A DNA stretch of 64,000 bases from Bin127 sp965221625. Lineage in GTDB: Bacteria; Chloroflexota; Dehalococcoidia; Lucifugimonadales; Lucifugimonadaceae. The translations under genes and the position numbers were made by a program. Below the pieces are notes generated by a model that worked only from the letters and a program-made list of their open reading frames with translations, was not told where the DNA came from and made no database searches. The stretch spans positions 868,001 to 932,000 of the forward strand of contig OZ244903.1 of NCBI GenBank assembly GCA_965221625.1. Direction: 5' to 3'. Below are positions 1 through 8,097 of the stretch, piece after piece (within the stretch, counting starts at the first letter, position 1; every line of letters begins with the position of its first letter).

Positions 1-394
1 AACACAGAAGGCGTTGCACGGTCTCGTGAGAAGCCTCATCAACAATATGGTCATCGGCGTTAGCGAAGGCTATACGAAACGCTTGATCATGTACGGCACC
101 GGATATCGGGCGACGCAACAGGGCAAAGGCATTGAGCTCTTGACTGGCTATTCGCATCCGGTGTCGATCGAACCTGCGGGAGGAAACACGCTCGCAGTTG
201 AAGGCAACACCACGATCATTGTCTCTGGCATCGATAAACAACAGGTAGGCCAACAGGCAGCCGATATCCGCAAGGTGCGCAAGCCGAGTCGATTCCAAAG
301 CAAAGCCGGACGTGTGCCGCAGTTCGGCATCGCGTACGAGGGCGAACGTCTTCGACTGCGCGTTGGTAAGACAGTTGCCGGTGTGGGAGCCTAA
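1..394 (+). CDS. rplF: 50S ribosomal protein L6 (uL6), 5'-truncated by window edge
   Basis: This is the C-terminal part of L6, which binds 23S rRNA near the sarcin-ricin loop. The frame is open from base 2 (reading TQKALHGLVRSLI) and ends at 394. The typical L6 stretches are visible: LHGLVRSLINNMV, the GYRA and GYSHP segments, and SGIDKQQVGQQAADIRKVRKP. The N-terminal half lies outside the window. rplR begins six bases later, so it belongs to the same ribosomal operon. The insertion-like stretch before the final EGERLRLRVGK is a little longer than in the E. coli protein as I remember it. Confidence 0.95.
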   Translation, partial: TQKALHGLVRSLINNMVIGVSEGYTKRLIMYGTGYRATQQGKGIELLTGYSHPVSIEPAGGNTLAVEGNTTIIVSGIDKQQVGQQAADIRKVRKPSRFQSKAGRVPQFGIAYEGERLRLRVGKTVAGVGA

Positions 395-399
395 TCGCA

Positions 400-753
400 A
401 TGGCCAACAAGTTCGATTCGCGACCTCGCTGGATACGCCATCGACGCGTCCGTCGCCGGGTCGCCGGTACCGACGTTCGCCCGCGACTGTCTGTTTTCCG
501 CAGCAACAAACAGATCTACGCGCAGATTATCGACGATGGCTCCGGCCATACTCTCGTGAGTGCCGCGTCGACGGAGGCTGCCGAGGTTGCTGGAAACAAG
601 ACTGACGTGGCGAAGTCCGTTGGCACGATGGTGGCGCAACGCGCTTTAGGACGCGGATTGAAAAGCGTGGTCTTCGATCGCGGGGGATATCGATATCACG
701 GACGTGTCAAAGCACTGGCAGAAGCCGCACGTGCGGAAGGGCTCGATTTTTGA
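400..753 (+). CDS. rplR: 50S ribosomal protein L18 (uL18)
   Basis: L18 (117 aa) binds 5S rRNA and anchors it in the central protuberance. The sequence shows the usual features: an Arg-rich N-terminus (RHRRVRRRVAGT), RPRLSVFRSNKQIYAQIIDD and the C-terminal FDRGGYRYHGRVKALAEAAREGL-type end. The length is normal for the family. The gene sits between rplF and rpsE as in most bacteria. Its stop codon TGA overlaps the rpsE start (TGATG), which suggests translational coupling. Confidence 0.96.
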   Translation: MANKFDSRPRWIRHRRVRRRVAGTDVRPRLSVFRSNKQIYAQIIDDGSGHTLVSAASTEAAEVAGNKTDVAKSVGTMVAQRALGRGLKSVVFDRGGYRYHGRVKALAEAARAEGLDF

Positions 754-1478
754 TGGTGACGCAGCAAACAAGAAGCCGCGATGACCGAACCGGCGGACAA
801 CGCCGAGGCGGCCGGCCGCGACGACCACGACGAGATGAGGTTTCGGAGGGTCCGGAACTCTTCGATCGAGCCGTGAAGATACGTCGCGTCTCGAAAGTGG
901 TTAAAGGTGGTCGAAACGTCTCTTTCAGTGCCATGGTCGTCGTGGGCGACTACAACGGCAAGGTAGGTGCCGCAATAGGCAAAGCTGCCGGTGTGCCGGA
1001 CGCAATTCGTAAGGGACGTCAGAGTGCTGAGCGGTCGATGAAACAGATGGTTTTGAAGGAAGGCACGATTCCGCACGAAGCATTTGCGAAATACGGCAGT
1101 GCGAAGGTCCTCTTGTTGCCAGCAGCACCGGGAACTGGCGTCATCGCCGGCGGAGGTGTCCGTGCCGTCATCGAAGCTGCGGGGATTCAGGATGTTCTTT
1201 CGAAGACGTACGGCGGCAACAACGCGGTGAACACAGTGCGCGCCACTATCAAAGCACTCTCAAGCCTGCGAGACCCCGAAGTCGAGATTGCCCGCCGACG
1301 CGGCACCATGCAGAATGGAGCACCCGAACGCGTTGACGACGTCGATGTCAGCGCGGTGGATGCGGCGATTACGGATGTCGTTGAGGAGAGTGACGAGGCA
1401 CCATCAGACACGCCTGAGGTGGTTGAAGCGTCCGAAGAATCCGAGACGGATGAACCTGTCGAGAGTTCAGAAGAATGA
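753..1478 (+). CDS. rpsE: 30S ribosomal protein S5 (uS5) with long acidic tail
   Basis: S5 helps maintain decoding accuracy and mRNA helicase activity at the ribosomal entry site. The core is clear: a double-stranded RNA-binding segment with VSFSAMVVVGDYNGKVG, then APGTGVIAGGGVRAVIEAAGI and NAVNTVRATIKAL. I start it at ATG 753, which overlaps the rplR stop; a TTG three bases upstream is the alternative. Two extensions are unusual. There is an Arg/Gly-rich N-terminus (RRGGRPRRPRR) and an acidic tail of about 50 residues, rich in Glu, Asp and Ser, after the core ends near residue 187. The stop overlaps the rpmD start. Confidence 0.95.
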   Translation: MVTQQTRSRDDRTGGQRRGGRPRRPRRDEVSEGPELFDRAVKIRRVSKVVKGGRNVSFSAMVVVGDYNGKVGAAIGKAAGVPDAIRKGRQSAERSMKQMVLKEGTIPHEAFAKYGSAKVLLLPAAPGTGVIAGGGVRAVIEAAGIQDVLSKTYGGNNAVNTVRATIKALSSLRDPEVEIARRRGTMQNGAPERVDDVDVSAVDAAITDVVEESDEAPSDTPEVVEASEESETDEPVESSEE

Positions 1479-1651
1479 GCGAGATACGCATCAAACAGGT
1501 TCGGAGCGCAATCGGAACTATTCCTAGGCACAGAGCGACGCTCAAAGCTCTAGGGTTGAAACGGATTAACCATGTCGTGGTTCAGCGTGACACCGCACAG
1601 ATCCGAGGGATGGTCAAGAAGGTCTCACACCTAGTTGAGGTCGTCTCCTAG
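1475..1651 (+). CDS. rpmD: 50S ribosomal protein L30 (uL30)
   Basis: A 58-residue L30 that starts at ATG 1475 inside the last codons of rpsE (4-base overlap ATGA) and stops with TAG at 1651. It has the family pattern: IRIKQVRSAIG, then a conserved R-H-R-ATLKALGLKRINH segment, and a C-terminal RGMVKKVSHLVEV. The position between rpsE and rplO is the standard one. L30 is a small globular protein of the large subunit; bacterial lineages differ in whether they keep it. Confidence 0.93.
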   Translation: MSEIRIKQVRSAIGTIPRHRATLKALGLKRINHVVVQRDTAQIRGMVKKVSHLVEVVS

Positions 1652-1666
1652 GAGAGAGTTCGAAAC

Positions 1667-2161
1667 ATGCCAGGATTACATGAGTTGAAACCTGCCCCCG
1701 GTTCTCGGCGTCGTCCGAAACGCGTCGGCCGCGGCGACGGCAGTAACCGAGGTTCGTACTCTGGTCGAGGCAACAAGGGCCAGAAGCAGCACGGAAAAGT
1801 CCCATTCCTCTTCGAAGGTGGACAGCTGCGTTTGGTGAAACGCCTGCCGTTCATGCGCGGCTTCACCAACAACTTCCGGGTGGAATACACACCGGTGAAC
1901 GTCGCCAGCCTCAATTCATTCGAAGACGGCGATGACGTTGGTCCGGAAGAGTTGGTAGCCAGTCGACTGGTGCGACGTTCGGGATCTGCGATTAAGTTGC
2001 TCGGAGAAGGCGAGATTGAGAAGCGGCTCAATGTGAGCGTCCACGCTTGCTCCAAAAGTGCTCGGGCCAAGATTGAAGGTGCCGGCGGCAGCGTAAAGAT
2101 ATTGGGGGAGTCTCCGACTTCGCCTGTTGACGTCGATGAAGCGGACTCGGGATCCGAGTAA
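1667..2161 (+). CDS. rplO: 50S ribosomal protein L15 (uL15)
   Basis: L15 (164 aa) binds 23S rRNA and is a late assembly protein. The Gly/Arg-rich N-terminus is typical: LKPAPGSRRRPKRVGRGDGS, followed by GNKGQKQHGKVPFLFEGGQ. The middle has LPFMRGFTNNF, and the C-terminal domain carries IKLLGEGEIEKRLNVSVHACSKSARAKIEGAGG. About 15 acidic residues follow the usual end, echoing the acidic tail on S5. secY follows after 19 bases. Confidence 0.95.
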   Translation: MPGLHELKPAPGSRRRPKRVGRGDGSNRGSYSGRGNKGQKQHGKVPFLFEGGQLRLVKRLPFMRGFTNNFRVEYTPVNVASLNSFEDGDDVGPEELVASRLVRRSGSAIKLLGEGEIEKRLNVSVHACSKSARAKIEGAGGSVKILGESPTSPVDVDEADSGSE

Positions 2162-2180
2162 CTGAAGCAACCTAGAGTCG

Positions 2181-3536
2181 ATGCAAACTACTGGAGCACA
2201 GACCGGACGTCAGTCGGCGTTGCCTGCGCTGTTCCGCGCAGTCATCGATTCTTGGCGAGTTCCGGATCTACGATTCCGCATCCTGTTTACACTCGGGATC
2301 CTGATCGCATTCCGCTTCTTGGCCCACGTACCGAACCCAGGTGTTGACCAAGATCTCCTCGCCCGAGCATTCGAGGCGAATCCGGTATTTGGCGTTCTCG
2401 ACCTCTTCAGCGGAGGTGCTCTGAGCCAGCTCAGCATCGCGGCGATGGGGGTATATCCCTACATCACGGCATCGATCATTTTGCAGGTGTTGACCCCGGT
2501 AATCCCGCAACTCCGCGAACTGTCGCGTGAAGGTGGCGAAGCCGGTCGTCGCACGCTCAATCGCTACACCCACTATCTGACGGTGCCGCTTGCCATTCTG
2601 CAAGGTTGGGCGTTGTTGAACACGCTCGAGCTACAGGGAGCGATCACCGGGATTGGTCTCGGTGGCGGCGAACTGATGAACACCGTAACGATCATCATGT
2701 GCATGACGGCGACGACAATGCTGTTGGTGTGGATGGGCGAGATCGTCACGGAGAAAGGTATCGGCAACGGCATTTCGTTGATTATCTTCGCCGGTATCGT
2801 TGCTTCGTTGCCACAAACGGCAGGACAGTTGTGGGCCTTGCGAGATCAATCCTTCCAAGTCTTCATGCTGATTGCAATGATGATCATCATCATCTTCATC
2901 GTGGTTATCTTCAACGAAGCCCAACGTCGAGTCCCGGTTCAGTACGGACGCAGTGTGTTCCGCGGTGGTCAGATGTACCGACAGACCGGTGCATCGTTCA
3001 TTCCATTGCGTGTCAATGCCGCAGGCATGATTCCGCTCATCTTCGCATTCTCAATCGTCACGCTGCCAGCAACTATCGCGACTTATCTTGACGACCCGAC
3101 CAGCAGCGGTTTCACGGCACAGGCGGCGAGTTGGGTTACGCGCACTCTAACTTTCACCAGTGACCCCTACTGGTTGTTCATATTTATCCTGACCGTCGGA
3201 TTCACATTCTTCTACGCTTTGGTGGTGCACAACCAACAAAACTTGGCGGAGAACCTCCAGCGAAATGGCGGCTTCGTTCCCGGAATTCGTCCGGGACAAC
3301 CGACACGTGACTATCTGATGCGAATTGTGTTGCGCATCACTTGGGGCGGGGCGATTTTCTTGGGTGTCATCGCCGTTACTCCTTGGATCGCCAATCTCAT
3401 CACAAATCTCGAGGCATCCCTCACGCTTATCCAAAGCACCAGCATGATCATCATGGTCGGCGTTGCCTTGGACACCATGCGCCAGCTCGAAGCGCAACTG
3501 ATGATGCGCAATTACGAAGGGTTCGTGAGGTCGTAG
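2181..3536 (+). CDS. secY: Preprotein translocase subunit SecY
   Basis: SecY (451 aa) is the channel subunit of the Sec translocon in the cytoplasmic membrane. About ten hydrophobic segments can be counted. Family motifs include the first loop with VPNPGVD, then FSGGALSQLSIAAMGVYPYI, the cytoplasmic EAQRRVPVQYGR loop that contacts SecA and the ribosome, and the FVPGIRPGQPT segment between later helices. The gene lies between rplO and adk as in most bacteria. Its ribosome-binding site is weak (GAG a few bases before ATG), so translation may be coupled to rplO. Confidence 0.97.
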   Translation: MQTTGAQTGRQSALPALFRAVIDSWRVPDLRFRILFTLGILIAFRFLAHVPNPGVDQDLLARAFEANPVFGVLDLFSGGALSQLSIAAMGVYPYITASIILQVLTPVIPQLRELSREGGEAGRRTLNRYTHYLTVPLAILQGWALLNTLELQGAITGIGLGGGELMNTVTIIMCMTATTMLLVWMGEIVTEKGIGNGISLIIFAGIVASLPQTAGQLWALRDQSFQVFMLIAMMIIIIFIVVIFNEAQRRVPVQYGRSVFRGGQMYRQTGASFIPLRVNAAGMIPLIFAFSIVTLPATIATYLDDPTSSGFTAQAASWVTRTLTFTSDPYWLFIFILTVGFTFFYALVVHNQQNLAENLQRNGGFVPGIRPGQPTRDYLMRIVLRITWGGAIFLGVIAVTPWIANLITNLEASLTLIQSTSMIIMVGVALDTMRQLEAQLMMRNYEGFVRS

Positions 3537-3592
3537 TAACCCCGCAACCTCTCCGGGTCAACAACCCTGAGGTCGGGTTAGTGTGAGCAGTT

Positions 3593-4147
3593 ATGCGGAT
3601 CGTATTCCTAGGACCGCCCGGTGCTGGTAAGGGCACTCAAGCAGCGCGACTATCGCGTGATCGCGGTTACGCACATCTTTCGACGGGCGACATGATTCGA
3701 GACGAGATGAGTCGTGAGACCCAACTTGGGAAGTTCGCCAAGACGTTCTACGACCGCGGCGACCTCGTCCCTGACGAGGTGATCATCGACATGATCAAGG
3801 GACGCGCCGCCGAGTTATCAGACGTCGTGTTGGACGGTTTCCCGAGAACTATTGCCCAAGCGGCAGCATTGGATGACCAGTTGTCGCAATTGGGTGTACC
3901 CCTCGACCGTGTTGTCTTCTTTGGCGTTGATGTTGACGTGTTGGTGGGGCGTCTCGAGAAACGACGCGATATTGAAGGTCGGATCGACGACACACCGGAT
4001 GCGATGCGCAATCGCATGGAGGTTTACGAACGGCAGACAGCACCGGTTGCGGATTACTACCGCGACGACGGTAGGTTGGTCGAAGTCGATGCACTAGGCA
4101 CGGTGGATCAAGTATTCGATCGACTTTTGCAAGCGTTGAGCGACTAG
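3593..4147 (+). CDS. adk: Adenylate kinase
   Basis: Adenylate kinase (184 aa) converts AMP and ATP to two ADP in the cytoplasm. It begins MRIVFLGPPGAGKGTQ, which contains the Walker A loop, followed by the AMP-binding STGDMIRDE and the DGFPRTIAQAAALD segment. The LID domain is the short form: the zinc-finger type insertion with four Cys is absent, and RRDIEGRIDDTPDAMRNR runs straight on. Start ATG 3593 agrees with family alignments. The position after secY is the standard one. Confidence 0.96.
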   Translation: MRIVFLGPPGAGKGTQAARLSRDRGYAHLSTGDMIRDEMSRETQLGKFAKTFYDRGDLVPDEVIIDMIKGRAAELSDVVLDGFPRTIAQAAALDDQLSQLGVPLDRVVFFGVDVDVLVGRLEKRRDIEGRIDDTPDAMRNRMEVYERQTAPVADYYRDDGRLVEVDALGTVDQVFDRLLQALSD

Positions 4148-4173
4148 TGAATGCGGAATACGGTCATCCGAAA

Positions 4174-4201
4174 TCAGACAGCATCGAATCCCGGATATAA
4201 T
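4174..4201 (+). promoter_or_regulatory. Candidate promoter before map
   Basis: A perfect TATAAT hexamer lies at 4196-4201, within the 72-base adk-map gap and about 19 bases before the map start. The best upstream -35 match (TCAGAC, 4174-4179, spacer 16) is poor. It may provide internal transcription of map-infA-rpmJ and the alpha operon. I infer this from consensus only. Confidence 0.35.
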
Positions 4202-4219
4202 TGCGATTGATGTGGTGAT

Positions 4220-5029
4220 TTGAACGATTCTGAGGTGAAAACCGGAGACGCGACGCGGCGCATAACGCTCAAAAGCCAACGCGAACTCGATTCGATGCGA
4301 GAAGCTGGGCGGATTGTAGCGACTGCGCTTGACGCCGTCTTTGATGCACTAGAACCCGGGGTTACTACCCGAGAGCTCGACGACATCGCGCGCTCCTATA
4401 TCGTCGATCAAGACGCCATCCCGGCATTCCTCGGGCTGTATGGATTTCCTGCGACGGCCTGTATCTCGATTAACTCGGAGATTGTGCATGGCATACCAGG
4501 CGATCGGGTGATAAAGGAAGGCGACTTGGTTTCCGTCGATTGCGGCGCGATCGTCGACGGCATGTACAGCGACCATGCTCGCACCTCGATTGCAGGTAAC
4601 GGGTCGGATGACGACCAGCGATTACTGGACGTTTGCCGAGAAGCGTTGGCGAAAGGGATTGCCGCATCGGTTGCGGGTAACCGCGTCGGGGACATCGGAT
4701 ATGCGATTGAGAGCTATGTTCGAGATGCAGGCTTCGAACTGGTCAGAGAGTACGTCGGGCATGGCGTCGGGCGCGAGTTGCACGAGGCACCGCCGGTTCC
4801 GAACTTAGGTAAACCGGGCACCGGCCCTGTACTGATGAATGGGATGACTATTGCAATCGAACCGATGATCATGTCCGGAGATTGGCGAACGAAGATCTTG
4901 GAAGACGATTGGACGGTGGTGACCGCCGACGGATCGCTATCTGCACACTTTGAGCATACGGTTGCGATAATAGAAGACGGGCCGGAAATTTTGACGACGT
5001 TGCGAGGGACGCGACTCCTTCAAGCGTGA
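4220..5029 (+). CDS. map: Methionine aminopeptidase, type I
   Basis: Removes the N-terminal Met from nascent proteins using a two-metal centre. All metal ligands are visible: Asp in SVDCGAIVDG, Asp in YSDHARTSIAG, His in YVGHGVGRELHEAP, Glu in AIEPMIM and Glu in HFEHTVAI. The length of about 269 aa matches type Ia enzymes. The start is uncertain. The open frame has TTG at 4220 and GTG at 4235, with no ATG before ITLKSQRELDSMREAG, so an alternative start codon is likely used. Its place between adk and infA is standard. Confidence 0.94.
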   Translation: MNDSEVKTGDATRRITLKSQRELDSMREAGRIVATALDAVFDALEPGVTTRELDDIARSYIVDQDAIPAFLGLYGFPATACISINSEIVHGIPGDRVIKEGDLVSVDCGAIVDGMYSDHARTSIAGNGSDDDQRLLDVCREALAKGIAASVAGNRVGDIGYAIESYVRDAGFELVREYVGHGVGRELHEAPPVPNLGKPGTGPVLMNGMTIAIEPMIMSGDWRTKILEDDWTVVTADGSLSAHFEHTVAIIEDGPEILTTLRGTRLLQA

Positions 5030-5044
5030 CCGATTGAGGATTAG

Positions 5045-5263
5045 ATGGCAAAGAAAGAAGCGATTGAGGTACAAGGCAAAGTGACGGAAGCGCATCCGAA
5101 CGCATATTTTCGGGTGAAGTTGCCGAACGATCACGAGGTGATTGCCCACGCTTCAGGCCGGATAAGGAAGAACTACATTCGTATCCTTCCCGGCGACGAG
5201 GTAATGGTCGAGTTGTCACCGTATGACCTGACGCGGGGTCGAATCACCTACCGCTTTAGGTAG
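5045..5263 (+). CDS. infA: Translation initiation factor IF-1
   Basis: IF-1 (72 aa) is a single OB-fold protein that binds the ribosomal A site during initiation. It begins MAKKEAIEVQGKV and contains HPNAYFRVKLPNDHEVIAHASGRIRKNYIRILPGDEV, then VELSPYDLTRGRITYRFR, which is nearly the consensus from end to end. An AGGATT-type sequence precedes the ATG. It sits between map and rpmJ as usual. Confidence 0.97.
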   Translation: MAKKEAIEVQGKVTEAHPNAYFRVKLPNDHEVIAHASGRIRKNYIRILPGDEVMVELSPYDLTRGRITYRFR

Positions 5264-5284
5264 AACCGATAAGGAGCGACATCA

Positions 5285-5401
5285 ATGAAAGTGCGTGCGT
5301 CAGTGAAGGCGAAGCAACAAGGCAGCCGCGTTGTGCGTCGCAAAGGCCGAGTTTACATAATCAACAAGCAGAATCCGCGCTTCAAACAGCGACAAGGTTG
5401 A
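5285..5401 (+). CDS. rpmJ: 50S ribosomal protein L36 (bL36), zinc-free variant
   Basis: A 38-residue L36 starting MKVRASVKAKQQ, with AAGGAG upstream, and ending NPRFKQRQG. The common form carries a zinc ribbon of three Cys and one His (about residues 11, 14, 27 and 32). Here these positions are Gln, Ser, Asn and Phe, so this is the 'C-minus' type that cannot bind zinc. The location between infA and rpsM is standard, so it is the main copy unless a second one exists elsewhere. Confidence 0.94.
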   Translation: MKVRASVKAKQQGSRVVRRKGRVYIINKQNPRFKQRQG

Positions 5402-5417
5402 TCTCAAGGAGGAACTC

Positions 5418-5801
5418 ATGGCGGTAATCGCAGGAGTCAACATTTCTGACAACCTGAGGGTTGTTATCGGTCTGACATCCATCTACGGTGTCGGCCCCAA
5501 ACGGGCTTCGGACATTGCCAAAAGGTTGGGTATCGAACCACACATCCGGATGCGGGATCTACGCGAGGAGAACCTTGCCGATATCCGTAACGCAATTGAT
5601 CGAGAAGGTATCGCCATTGAGGGAGATCTTCGACGAGAACGTCAGTTAAACGTGCGGCGTCTCACCGATATTCAGTGTTACCGCGGTCAACGGCATCGAC
5701 GTGGTTTGCCGGCACGCGGCCAAAGGACGAAGACGAATGCCCGGACCAAGCGTGGACGGCGTCAAACCGTCGCCGGTAAGCGTCGAGCACCGTCGCACTA
5801 A
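5418..5801 (+). CDS. rpsM: 30S ribosomal protein S13 (uS13)
   Basis: S13 (127 aa) lies in the head of the 30S subunit and contacts the P-site tRNA and bridge B1. It reads MAVIAGVNISDNLRVVIGLTSIYGVG, then a helix-two-turns-helix region and the conserved RRLTDIQCYRGQRHRRGLPARGQRTKTNARTRKG-type C-terminus with a basic tail. A good AAGGAGG ribosome-binding site precedes the ATG. It is followed by rpsK after 60 bases. Confidence 0.97.
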   Translation: MAVIAGVNISDNLRVVIGLTSIYGVGPKRASDIAKRLGIEPHIRMRDLREENLADIRNAIDREGIAIEGDLRRERQLNVRRLTDIQCYRGQRHRRGLPARGQRTKTNARTKRGRRQTVAGKRRAPSH

Positions 5802-5861
5802 CGTCGAAACACGGACGGTGATGCTGATCCGTCCACCATCTGAACAGCACAAGGATAGCTA

Positions 5862-6245
5862 ATGCCGAGGACGCGTCGAAGAAGCAGAGAGCGCAAGTTT
5901 GTACCGCAAGGTCGAGTGCATATCATCGCGACGTTCAACAACACCTTGATCACATTCACGGATCCCTCCGGGAACGTGATATCTCAGAGCAGTGCCGGAG
6001 CGATGGGATTCCGCGGTTCGCGCAAGAAGACGGCGTTCGCGGCGCAACGCGCTGGCGAGACGGCGGCGCGTGCTGCCTCTACGCATGGAGTGCGCACCGT
6101 GGACGTCATGGTAAAGGGACCGGGCAACGGACGCGAGTCGGCGATACGTGCAATCGCGGGCGCGGGAATACGCGTCACCTCGATTCGCGATGATACACCG
6201 ATCCCGCACAACGGATGCCGTCCTCCGAAACGCCGCCGCGTGTAG
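5862..6245 (+). CDS. rpsK: 30S ribosomal protein S11 (uS11)
   Basis: S11 (127 aa) forms part of the platform of the 30S subunit. Typical segments are GRVHIIATFNNTLITFTDPSGNVI, SAGAMGFRGSRKKTAFAAQ, VKGPGNGRESAIRA and the invariant end TPIPHNGCRPPKRRRV. The start ATG fits the family length. rpsD follows after a 130-base gap that may hold its own promoter. Confidence 0.97.
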   Translation: MPRTRRRSRERKFVPQGRVHIIATFNNTLITFTDPSGNVISQSSAGAMGFRGSRKKTAFAAQRAGETAARAASTHGVRTVDVMVKGPGNGRESAIRAIAGAGIRVTSIRDDTPIPHNGCRPPKRRRV

Positions 6246-6284
6246 CAATCGAGCGGTTTAGCGTGTGGGATTAATCTGACGGCG

Positions 6285-6295
6285 AATTAGAATCA
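6285..6295 (+). promoter_or_regulatory. AATTAGAATCA motif before rpsD (possible -10 region)
   Basis: The same 11-mer, AATTAGAATCA, occurs 81 bases before the rpsD start and again just before rplM. It contains TAGAAT, one mismatch from the -10 consensus. No good -35 is visible here. It may mark an internal promoter of the alpha operon; this is inference. Confidence 0.3.
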
Positions 6296-6375
6296 GAGAG
6301 TTACCCCACCATCGACATCATTGTCTGCGGGGCAATGTGGAAACGTCGAGTAATCCCGTAGGCATAGGAACGAGC

Positions 6376-7032
6376 ATGGGAAGATATACCGGCCCAGTCT
6401 GCAAGTTGTGCAGACGGTATGGCGAGAAACTGTTTTTGAAGGGCGAACGTTGCTACACCAGCAAGTGCGCTATCGACCGTTCGCGAGAAGGAGCTGGCCG
6501 GCGTGGATCATTCGGCGGACCGATGGGAGCGCGTCGCCGCAGCCGACAATCTGAGCACGGTCTGCAACTCCGACAGAAGCAGAAAGCCCGTTTGGTTTAC
6601 GGAGTGTTTGAACGTCAGTTCCGCAACGCATTTGATGACGCCGAGCGTCAGGCCGGCGTGACCGGTACGAATTTGCTGAAGCTGCTTGAGCGACGATTGG
6701 ACAACGTGATCTTCAGGTCCGGCATCGCAATCTCGCGACCTCAAGCTCGGCAAATCGTCAATCACGGACACATCGAAGTCAACGGCAGAAAAGTCAATGT
6801 GCCGTCGTTCATCGTCAAGGTCGGTGATGTGATTGGATGGCGGGAAAAGTCGCGTGGCGGTTCGCTGTTCGAGACAGCCAACGCAAACGTCGGTCGACGC
6901 CGCGCTCCGACCAACTGGTTGACGGTAGACTCCGAGAATCTCACGGTTGCGGTAGACGCCATACCTTCAGATGACGATGTTGACTCGACAATCGACACTC
7001 GCCAGATCGTCGAATACTACTCAAGGAGATAG
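6376..7032 (+). CDS. rpsD: 30S ribosomal protein S4 (uS4), zinc-finger form
   Basis: S4 (218 aa) is a primary 16S rRNA-binding assembly protein. I start it at ATG 6376 because the family begins MGRYTGP and AGGAA lies six bases upstream; a GTG at 6337 would add 13 residues of no family resemblance. The N-terminus has the zinc-binding Cys set (VCKLCRRYG, then ERCYTSKCAIDR). The S4 RNA-binding domain follows at LLERRLDNVIFRSGIAISRPQARQIVNHGHIEVNG. It is longer than the usual 200-209 aa because of a serine-rich C-terminal loop. rpoA starts 10 bases later. Confidence 0.95.
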   Translation: MGRYTGPVCKLCRRYGEKLFLKGERCYTSKCAIDRSREGAGRRGSFGGPMGARRRSRQSEHGLQLRQKQKARLVYGVFERQFRNAFDDAERQAGVTGTNLLKLLERRLDNVIFRSGIAISRPQARQIVNHGHIEVNGRKVNVPSFIVKVGDVIGWREKSRGGSLFETANANVGRRRAPTNWLTVDSENLTVAVDAIPSDDDVDSTIDTRQIVEYYSRR

Positions 7033-7042
7033 ATAGCCCAAC

Positions 7043-8059
7043 ATGATCAGTGACATCGGATCAAGGGTAGTTACCACAGTTCAGTTCGCCGAAGACGAAG
7101 AGGAGTTCGTCCCGCTACTGGAAGAAGTCGAATCGACGGACAGTTACGGCAAATTCCGTATCGCCGGTTTGGAACGTGGTTGGGGCACGACACTTGGCAA
7201 CAGCCTGCGGCGTGTACTTCTAGGCGCGATGCCGGGCGTCGCAATCACTTCGGCGCGCATCGTCGGACAGCAACACGAATACGGCTCGGTGCCGCACATG
7301 CGCGAGAGCATCGGCGAGTTCCTAATTAACGCCAAAGGCATTCGAATTCAAGCAAGTGCTGACACCTCACAGAGGGTACTCTCACTATCCGCCTCGGGCG
7401 AAGGCGAAGTCGTCGCCGGCGACATTCTGCCACATGACGTCTTCACGGTAGTCAACCCAGAGCATCATCTAGCTACGCTCGACAGCGAAGAGGCTGAGTT
7501 GGTCGTCAGGTTCGACGTAGAAAAAGGCGACGGTTTTCGTGTCTTCGACCACGAGGAAGAAGCGAGCCACGGTGTTTTGCCAGTCGACGCCATCTTTACT
7601 CCAGTGTTGAAGGCGAGCTACGAAGTCGAACGTCTATCGGGACGACTCTCGGGCAAGGATCTACTGACAATCGAGCTTTGGACAGACCGCACCGTCACGC
7701 CGTTGGAGGCGTTGACGACTGCTGCGAAGATCATACAGAACCAGATGGGCATTATCACCGACGCCGAATCTGGTGACGAAGAGCAGCCAACCAGTGCGGA
7801 GCAAGCGGCGCGCGAGACTAAGCTCAAGGACCTTAGCGGGCGATTGAGTCCGCGCACCATCAACGCACTTACTCGGCACGGTATCCAAACAGTCGGCGAT
7901 GCCATCAGTTTCAGTCCTAACAGCTTGCAGAGCGAAGTTCGAAACTTTGGCGAAAAGTCGGTAGCGGAGCTCCGCGAATACGTTATCGAGAACGATCTGG
8001 CTGAAGGCGATTGGCCCGTTGACACGGTCGACGTAACGGAGAGCGACGAGACGGCATAG
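7043..8059 (+). CDS. rpoA: DNA-directed RNA polymerase subunit alpha
   Basis: The alpha subunit (338 aa) scaffolds RNA polymerase assembly and contacts UP elements and activators. The N-terminal dimerisation domain has YGKFRIAGLERGWGTTLGNSLRRVLLGAMPG and the H-E-Y-GSVPHMRES segment. The alpha-CTD is intact: LSPRTINALTRHGIQTVGDA, then LQSEVRNFGEKSVAELREY. A short acidic tail (VDVTESDETA) follows. Between the two domains there is an acidic linker. Operon position between rpsD and rplQ is standard. Confidence 0.97.
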   Translation: MISDIGSRVVTTVQFAEDEEEFVPLLEEVESTDSYGKFRIAGLERGWGTTLGNSLRRVLLGAMPGVAITSARIVGQQHEYGSVPHMRESIGEFLINAKGIRIQASADTSQRVLSLSASGEGEVVAGDILPHDVFTVVNPEHHLATLDSEEAELVVRFDVEKGDGFRVFDHEEEASHGVLPVDAIFTPVLKASYEVERLSGRLSGKDLLTIELWTDRTVTPLEALTTAAKIIQNQMGIITDAESGDEEQPTSAEQAARETKLKDLSGRLSPRTINALTRHGIQTVGDAISFSPNSLQSEVRNFGEKSVAELREYVIENDLAEGDWPVDTVDVTESDETA

Positions 8060-8097
8060 CGACGGGAACATCCCGTTGCTAGGAGGTCACATTCGAT

